Positions 57,313 to 64,000 of a DNA stretch of 64,000 bases are shown here, in pieces. How positions within the stretch are numbered: position 1 is the first letter of the stretch; each line of letters begins with the position of its first letter. The position numbers and the translations under genes are program-made. The DNA is from Gonocerus acuteangulatus (Eukaryota > Arthropoda > Insecta > Hemiptera > Coreidae): contig OX328132.1 of NCBI GenBank assembly GCA_946811695.1, forward strand, positions 56,056,044-56,120,043, written 5' to 3'. The notes under the pieces are model-generated. The model had not been told where the DNA came from, did no database searches, and was given only the letters and a program-made list of their open reading frames with translations.

Positions 57313-57725
57313 TTAGTGCGTTTCCTACCTTGCCCCATTGGAAGAAACCCGCTTATGAATTCGACCCGTTTACGTAATCCGGGATTACCGACTGTATATT
57401 TTACGTTTCAGAACTCATTCATTGTGAAATAACGGTAACCTTTGTCTGGTTTAAAAGTTCAAATTCGTTAACCAGCAGAATTCGCTTATCTACAGATTGT
57501 ATTTGGGTGAAATTCACACCAATAAGTAATCGTAGCATTTATGTTTTTTTCTCTAATAGGCTTGCATAGGGTGGTCCAAAAAATTGAAGTTTTTTTAGGT
57601 ACCTAGGGACTCTCCCATTTTGTTACATCAAATAAAAGAATAATCTATGCAAAATCTTAGCACCCTAGAAGATATGGAAGGCAGGGCTCAACAACATTTA
57701 TTATTCGTTTCATTTAAGCGCGGTT
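57313..57725 (+). mobile_element. Decayed family A element, copy A5
   Basis: CTTTTAGTGCGTTTCCTACC, GAAGAAACCCGCTTATGAAT, TTTTACGTTTCAGAACTC, GTGAAATAACGGTAACC and GTTCAAATTCGTTAACCAGC are family A 5' blocks; the (TA)n is missing. It begins only about 23 bases after another element's 3' end (57190-57290). A reversed 3' block (AAGCGCGGTTCCGTTCTTAT, 57717-57736) closes it on the right. Confidence 0.6.
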
Positions 57726-57923
57726 CCGTTCTTATCCGAAGTGCGATTAGTAAAGGAATAGTAGCAGCTATCGGTAGGTTTATAAAAATATAAAATAAAA
57801 TCTCAAAGAGAAGGAAGCTTAAAGAGACACATATGGAAACTGACAGTTTTCTAAGCGGATGGGACTCTCCCGTCATCGCGACGCTCACTCTAGGATAACT
57901 CTATTACCAATATGATTCTTATT

Positions 57924-58122
57924 TATTTTTTTTTTCATTTTTTTATTTTTTTTTTTTACGGCGCATCTACTTCTAGGTCATTAGCGCCGACATCCAAGGT
58001 GCAGCGAGGAATTTTCCCAGCGAGCCTTGAGATGAGAAAGTTCCTGCCGGAGGTGGGAATCGAACCCACCATCTCCCGCTTATGAATCCAGCGCGCTAGC
58101 CACTAGACTACGGGAGACCGCC
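57924..58122 (-). repeat. SINE S1, full-length
   Basis: On the minus strand: GGTCTCCCGTAGTCTAGTGG, GGTTCGATTCCCACC, CATCTCAAGGCTCGCTGGGA, GGCGCTAATGACCTAGAAG, A tail. A 13-bp target duplication TATGATTCTTATT flanks it (57911-57923 and 58123-58135). Confidence 0.9.
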
Positions 58123-58227
58123 TATGATTCTTATTATCTCAGCTTTAATGAAATACTCATTCCACCGTTAAATAAAATTAAAAAACAAAAGTGAGGTAAA
58201 CAGTGACAAAAACCCGTTTAAAATAAC

Positions 58228-59597
58228 AAAAGTCCGTCACGCAGGAGCTGCATAACTAAGCACTTTCCTCAGAATTTGGGTAGTGTAGACTGCTTTCCAG
58301 AACAATTTGCTTAAAATATCCTACATAAATAAAATAAAAACGTGAATAGTTCTCATTTTGTAATGAGTAACTGATCAATTATTAATTTGCATCCAGAGTT
58401 ATGTTTACACATGGTACCTACTACACTACGTAATAAATACTTAAATCCTCATATTATCGTATTTTGATCTAACGCAGGAACAGGATACAGTCACTCTATT
58501 GGTAGAAAGCGCTCCTTGCGGCGGCTTTGTGAACCTACGTCTGCCGGCTTTTCTATTCAAATATATTACAAATTAAACCCCCGCTTTCCGATTGACCGAT
58601 TCAGCTCATTTTTACAACACTTCTTTCTCACGAGTTACCCACGACGTATACAGCGTTTCGTTACAATACAGCAGAAATTACGACCGGTATGAGTATATTA
58701 GGAATTTGGGTCCGGAGTAAACCCCCCCTTCTAATGAACCGATTTAGTTTCTTTTTACAACACATATTTACCTGTAGATTACCACTACGAATACCGAGTT
58801 TCGTCGAAATATACCAAAAATCACGGCTGGTAGTGGCGAATTGGTATTGTGGGTCCGGAGTAAACCCCCCCTCCTAATGAACCGATTTCGTTTATTTTTA
58901 CAACACATATTTACCAGTGGATTAGCACTACGAATACCGAGTTTCGTCGAAATATACCAAAAATCACGGCTGGTAGTGGCGAATTGGTATTGTGGGTCCG
59001 GAGTAAACCCCCCCTCCTAATGAACCGATTTCGTTTATTTTTACAACACATATTTACCTGTGGATTAGCACTACGAATACCGAGTTTCGTCGAAATATAC
59101 CAAAAATCACGGCTGGTAGTGGCGAATTGGTATTGTGGGTCCAGAGTAAACCCCCCCTTCTAATGAACCGATTTAGTTCATTTTTATATCTCACTTTTCC
59201 CTCTATATTAACACTACGAATACCAAGTTTCGTTGAAATATAACAAATATTACGGCTGACATAGTCAAATAAGTGTTTTGGGTTCGGAGTAAACCCCCCC
59301 TTCCGGTGGACCGACTTTGGTGGTTAACGAACTCGTTCAATCGTTTGCTAATTGAATGCTATATACCAAGTTTCGTGACGAAAAAACAAAAACTCTGGCC
59401 GCTATCGTGTTAACAGACACATATATATATATGCATATATATATATATATATATATATATAGATATATATAAATTTTAACGGGGGTCATTTTCGGTGTCT
59501 ACTAGGTAGGATCGATAAAGATTTGAAGAAATTTTTCAAAAATTCCGTCATGAGTCCAACCTCAATAGCTACTTTCCTTCGGAGGAAAGTGCTAAAA
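58228..59597 (-). mobile_element. Family B Helentron-like element, copy B3, complete
   Basis: The cleanest family B copy. On the minus strand: TTTTAGCACTTTCCTCCG with hairpin partner AGGAAAGT, ACCGAAAATGACCCCCGTTA, (TA)n at 59420-59471, TGTCTGTTAACACGATAGCG, ACGAAACTTGGTATATAGC, GAGTTCGTTAACCACCAAAG, four to five 143-bp units, and the end GTGCTTAGTTATGCAGCTCC, TGCGTGACGGACTTTT. The order and even the short motifs parallel family A, but the sequences differ. No coding capacity. Confidence 0.8.
58711..59285 (-). repeat. 143-bp tandem units in B3
   Basis: TCCGGAGTAAACCCCCC (or TCCAGAG) recurs at 58711, 58854, 58997 and 59140, exactly 143 bases apart. The middle units are nearly identical, the outer ones diverged, as expected for unequal exchange. 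Confidence 0.95.
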
Positions 59598-59815
59598 CTA
59601 ACACTTTCGTAGTTTTAAGTACTTACTTCTACGACTGATATTGCCCCATCGAAATTTGCTTCAGAATCTTTTTTGTAGAGAATTTAGTAAGCTTTTGAAT
59701 GCTGATATCGTACTTCCCACGATTTCTTAACTGTTTTGAAGATATTAAGGGGGGGGGGGGAATGGTGCTAATACCTACCGATAGCTACTATATTCCTTCA
59801 CTAATCGCACTCGAG

Positions 59816-59872
59816 ATAAGAACGGAACCGCGCTAAGATGATGCAGTTCCTGCGGGTTGGACTTTTTATTCA
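59816..59872 (+). mobile_element. Isolated family A 3' end
   Basis: GATAAGAACGGAACCGCGCT, AAGATGATGCAGTTCCTGCG, GGTTGGACTTTTT. It lies about 220 bases right of B3 in the opposite sense, so B3 together with this piece is bracketed by inverted termini. Confidence 0.75.
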
Positions 59873-59997
59873 GACAAATTAATGTATTATGTTTATATTA
59901 TAATATAAATATTATATTTATAAGAAGAGCAAGTCACTTTAATTGTGGTGTAAAATATTGTTGCTAGCTAAATCTAAGTATTATATAAGCTCATAAG

Positions 59998-60060
59998 GAA
60001 AAAATGGTGCTAATGGCACAGATTTTGATGCACCATAAAAGAAATAAAAAAAAATAATAA
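59998..60060 (+). repeat. SINE S1 3' fragment
   Basis: GGTGCTAATGGCACAGATTT, TGATGCACCATAAAAG and an A-rich tail correspond to the S1 3' end. Confidence 0.55.
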
Positions 60061-60744
60061 GGACAATATACGAAGATTCCGAACCATTTCATGTCTGTTA
60101 ATAAAATATTTTATTCTAATCCCAATAACGCTACCCTTATACACAAATTAATTTTTTTAGGTACTTATTTAATATGTATAAAATAAGGTTATAATGAGCG
60201 ATCCGCTGTGGCATACACCAAGTACTACCACCGTGTGGAGTGCAACTAGCATAGACCGGTACGTCAGTACCACTGTGGTATGTAAAGAGCGGCTGTTCTG
60301 ATACTGGCAAAAATTAGAAATCCTACATTCCTAAGGTTGTTTGGAGGCTTATCATTTGACTCTAGAAAAGGACTTAAAGATGACGAGGGTATACTGGGGG
60401 CTACCTGGAAAGGGAAAATGCCCCCCACCCTAAACCACCTAGCTCCTCACCTTCGAATACATATGATTTTGTTCAATGAATTTAAAAAAAAAAAATAATA
60501 AATAGATAAAAACTGCTGAAAATAGGGATTACCAAAAACAATTCTAAAGAACGAAATCAACACCAGTACAGTAATCTATATATTCATAGGGCATCTTCGA
60601 ATTCCAAGATGCCGTTGAAACAAAATATTGTTTCTATTTATACGTATCCTGTTTTATTGACTAATACATTTGACTACTATAAGCAATCACAAAAATAACG
60701 AGCAGTGAAAAAAACTGTAGGAAACACACAAAAAGATTCGTTCA

Positions 60745-61715
60745 AATAAACGAAATTACCTATGTTTTAAGCACTTATTTCTCCAAATATGACCATCCCA
60801 TCGCAAATGTCTTCAAAACATTTTTTGTAGAGAATTTAGTAACCTTTCGAATGGTAATTTTTTGGTTGCCAAGATTCCGAATTGTTTACGTGATATTAAT
60901 GAAAATATACGAAGTTCCCAAAACTTTTCATGGCTAAAAATAAAATATTTTATTTTAATCCTTCCTTTACTCCAAACGTAACCAAATTTTCAACATATTA
61001 GTTTTGATAAAATTCAAACATGCAGAAAATGTTTCAACTGAATCCCATGATTCTAAGTCCCAAAATCAAAGACAAAAAGAACAGTTCGAATAAGCAAAAT
61101 CAAGTACTTTAAAGTTTTAAGCACTTATTTCTCCGATTGACATCGCCTAATCAAAACATTTATCAGAACCTTTTTTGTAGAGCATTTAGTAAGCTTTCTA
61201 ATGGTATTCTTCCGTTTACCAAGATTCACAACCTTTTTCGAGATATTAAGGAAAGTATACAAAGTTACCAAAACTTTTTATGTCTGTTAATAAAATATTT
61301 TATTCTAACCCTTCCTTTACTCCAAACGTAACCAAAATTTCAACATATTAGTTTCAATGAAAGTAGAACATGCAGAAAATGTTTCAACTGAATCCCATGA
61401 TTCTAAGTACCGAAACCAAAAACGGGATTCAAAAACTATTTTTTCAATTTTCTCGAAAACGGTTAATGCTATCGCCTTGAAAGTGGTTTCATTCGTTTTC
61501 TTAGGCCAAGAAGCATATAAAACGAGTACTAAAAAGCTCAAGAACTCAAAAAAGTAAGCGTTACGATTTTTTTTGCGCGAATTTCGCCCCAAACGCCATC
61601 TTCCAGTGGGCGGATTTTGCTCGTTAACGAACTTGACCTTTCAAACTAGACGAATGATTTTTGTACCAAATTTCATCAAAATCGGACCATTCGTCTAGGA
61701 GCTAGAGAGCGAACA

Positions 61716-61777
<62 letters not shown>

Positions 61778-61915
61778 AATTTTAACCACTATCATTTTCG
61801 GTCTCTAGGGGTTCTAAAACGCAAAATTTTCTAGTCGGCACTTCCGGATTGTGTCATGAATCAACCTTATAAGCGGGGTTCCTCCCTATGGGGGAGGGAG
61901 GAACCGCGCTAAAAA
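60745..61915 (-). mobile_element. Family A Helentron-like element, copy A6
   Basis: On the minus strand: TTTTTAGCGCGGTTCCTCCC hairpin (61915 downwards), GACCGAAAATGATAGTGG, (TA)n at 61720-61765, TGGTCCGATTTTGATGAAAT, GGTCAAGTTCGTTAACGAGC, then about 2.5 units of the 350-bp repeat (CTTCCTTTACTCCAAACGTA on the plus strand at 60961 and 61311). The 3' terminus is missing; another unit fragment lies at 60060-60160. Confidence 0.8.
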
Positions 61916-62644
61916 TGTATAGGTTATGAGCTGGTAAAAAGAATGGGGGTTAGAAATATAGTCGGGCGTAGCCTATATTTATTGGAATGGGATCTATATA
62001 TTTTTTTAATGTACATGAACGACAAAACAAGTGCCAGAATAGTATATTTCATTAGTCCTAGAATAGTATATTTCATTGGGAGCCGTAATAAAACTACAAG
62101 TACCGATAGTAACCTTTGCTGCACCGATTGTCAGCTTTTATTCTCATTTCGCTCAAAACTCAAGATGAAAATAATTTTAAAATGTCCAAAGTCCTATAGC
62201 AAAGTACTAGAATTTTCATTCTGGCTCTGAAAAGTGGGGGCCCGGCTCTGAAAAGTGGGGGCCCATGATCTGGTCCTGGGCTCGGCTCTGAGATGTGGCG
62301 GCCCTGAGGGTACTGGAACGTAAAGGAGTATAAAACTTCAAATATTTGTTCCTTTCGGATATTTAACGCCTTTTTTGTTTCACGTTTTTTAAACTGCAAA
62401 ATTTCACTTAGGAAAATCATTATGGTTTATTCATTGATAGAAACTAAAATAAAGAACTGAGCCAGTGAAAGTATCTAGTTTATTTTTGAAAGTGTGATTT
62501 TTAGTGTGAACAATATTTTAATCAAAATGACTGTGCTTAAGACGCATCTTGCAGACAGTGTCTACTTAATCGGTGTAAAGGACTTAGAACCTTTAACTTA
62601 GAACCTCTGATTCAAAGAAGAATCAACTTCCTACAACAAAATAA

Positions 62645-63229
62645 GTTTTTTTAAGAGTTCACTTTGTTTTAAGTAAAAAGAAATCTGTGAGGAACGCTAT
62701 TTATAGCACAGTTGAAGAATTGACTGAATTTTGGAGAAGAGCCGTAATCCCGACTAAATGTGCCGAGGATTCGATTGGAAAACTTGAGAATATGCATTCA
62801 CAGTGGCTATGTTTAAAGAAAATAAAGGCAAAAAAACAAAAAGCCAAAGAACAACCGGTCAATCATTTGTAGGCAAAATCTGAAAACTTTTTGACATTGC
62901 CCAACTCTGATGCTCTAATTCTCATGTAAATACAACAAGACAACGATTTTTTAATCGACCAAATAACTACGAGAAAAATTATCATTTCATCTCAAGACAA
63001 AGAGTATATTAAAATACAAGAGAGATTTGAAAACGAAGAAAAGAGAAGAGATAAGTCTGTTTCTGCGGCAAAATCCACTTCCTCTTCTATTAATCCACCC
63101 GATGATAACTTAAATGATAGTTCAAGTGCCAAAATCAGTTCTGAAAATAGTTCTGATGATGAATTATATCAACCGTCCAAAAAAGAGTTAGAAAAAGTTA
63201 TAGGTGGCAAGAGCGAAGATGTTTCTTAA
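62645..63229 (+). pseudogene. Broken small multicopy gene, two in-frame stops
   Basis: One frame runs for about 195 codons with only two stops (TAG 62870, TAA 62927) before its final TAA at 63227. It reads ..FVLSKKKSVRNAIYSTVEEL, TEFWRRAVIPTKCAEDSIGK, LENMHSQWLCLKKIKAKKQK, then NFLTLPNSDALILM, stop, IQQDNDFLIDQ, and a Ser/Asp/Glu-rich tail. The order 'FW.+A.IPTK...(I).KLE.LH..W..LKK .. DNLF.IAHADA...I..D..FL' is what I recall from short, multicopy arthropod proteins of unknown function linked to transposons. That family assignment is from memory. The frame is preserved apart from the stops, so decay is recent or the gene is read by readthrough. Confidence 0.5.
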
Positions 63230-63282
63230 CCAAACGCTAAGAAGAGCCTTCTGGAACTTGGAGCCACTTCCAAAGAAAAAAA

Positions 63283-63900
63283 AAAGTCCGACTCGCAGGA
63301 ACTGCGTCATCATAGCGCGGTTACTCGAAGAAATGGAATAGATTAGCATCACAAATCACAGGAAACTGACAGTAGCCAACTTACACAGAAGCTGATAATT
63401 CTTAATCTGTATAAGTCAATACAATTATGTACTGAAAACGTACTTACTCCTTGACTACTGCTGAGAAGGCTCTATTCTAAGCAACCAAAAATTCGTTGTC
63501 ATTTTAAGTATCTCGTTTTACTAGCAAATTTGTGTTACTGTTATAATCAACTGTAAATATGTGCTTCATGGCGAATGAAATTCCATTCTGTCGTGGGTTA
63601 AATTTTCTATAAAATAAGAAATAACGGTAACATCAGTTGGAGGCTATGAGGAAGGTTACATAGATAGGAGAATTCAAAACAAACTACGTCATCATGATTA
63701 GCCACTGCCATCATGATTACCACAGCCACTACAATACCTTTCACCGTTTCTTAGCTTATTTTACTACAATACTAATTTTACTGATAAATTCAATTTAAAA
63801 CTAGAAACAACGAATTAAAAAGTGAGATAAATTAAGAGAAAAACAATTTCAAAACAACAAAACAAACACTTTTTAAGTTTTAAGCACTTATATCTCTCAT
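63283..63900 (-). mobile_element. Family A fragment, 3' end to 350-bp unit
   Basis: AAAGTCCGACTCGCAGGAAC and TGCGTCATCATAGCGCGGTT (63288-63325) are the reversed family A 3' end, and TTTTAAGCACTTATATCTCTC (63878-63898) matches the 350-bp unit. The sequence between is diverged. Confidence 0.55.
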
Positions 63901-63903
63901 TGG

Positions 63904-64000
63904 GGGCGAGGTTAGCTCAGTGGTAGAGCACTGGACTAATAAGCTGGAGGCCTGAGTTCAAATCCCGAGCAAGCACTAAAGATTTTTTCTTCTAGTGTCT
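63904..64000 (+). repeat. SINE S2 with Ile-like tRNA head, cut by window end
   Basis: A box TAGCTCAGTGG (63913-63923), anticodon-loop-like CTAATAA (AAT, Ile), B box GTTCAAATC (63956-63964). The 3' acceptor arm does not pair properly, and the head runs straight into CACTAAAGATTTTTTCTTCT AGTGTCT, the S2 body. It is therefore read as a SINE and not as a tRNA gene. Confidence 0.65.

Noticed and set aside
63904..63977. tRNA-Ile(AAT) gene.
   Set aside because: A and B boxes are good, but acceptor and T-stem pairing fail and the S2 SINE body follows directly.

Overview
The window is AT-rich, repeat-dense eukaryotic DNA carrying the 3' two thirds of one protein-coding gene on the + strand: an arthropod orthologue of the homeobox gene cut (ct; CUX1/CUX2 in vertebrates). 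Thirteen exons (3943-47022) join in one frame at GT/AG boundaries to give about 1212 residues. They encode coiled-coil segments, three CUT domains and a cut-type homeodomain with His at homeodomain position 50. The homeodomain reads like insect Cut, so I infer an arthropod; a MADF-domain exon fits. I cannot name the species. The first coding exons and the promoter lie upstream of the window.

Layout. 1-3942 is intron with tandem repeats and a short DNA transposon. 3943-4098 is the first visible exon. 4099-35765 is a 31.7 kb intron, almost a museum of non-autonomous elements. 35766-47022 holds twelve exons, with a foldback element, SINEs and (TA)n tracts in the introns. 47023 to about 49750 is a probable long 3' UTR, followed by AT-rich, repeat-poor DNA to about 51300. 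51300-64000 is intergenic: decayed SINEs, a LINE 3' end, a MADF pseudo-exon, several rolling-circle-like elements and a broken multicopy gene.

The most striking non-genic content is a lineage of modular elements, here called families A and B. Each starts with TTTTAGCRC and a hairpin, has a (TA)n tract at a fixed internal position between conserved blocks, carries internal tandem repeats (350 bp in A, 143 bp in B), and ends with a subterminal inverted copy of the 5' end, a small GC hairpin and GGACTTTT. This matches what is known of non-autonomous Helentron/Helitron-like elements (HINEs), and explains many of the (TA)n tracts. Also present are an element family with perfect 14-bp terminal inverted repeats and perfect 8-bp target duplications (hAT-like), a 1.09 kb TA-flanked element with a possible transposase remnant, at least three tRNA-derived SINE families, foldback elements, and 39-, 43/53- and 166-bp tandem arrays. 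No rRNA gene, CRISPR array or convincing functional tRNA gene was seen.
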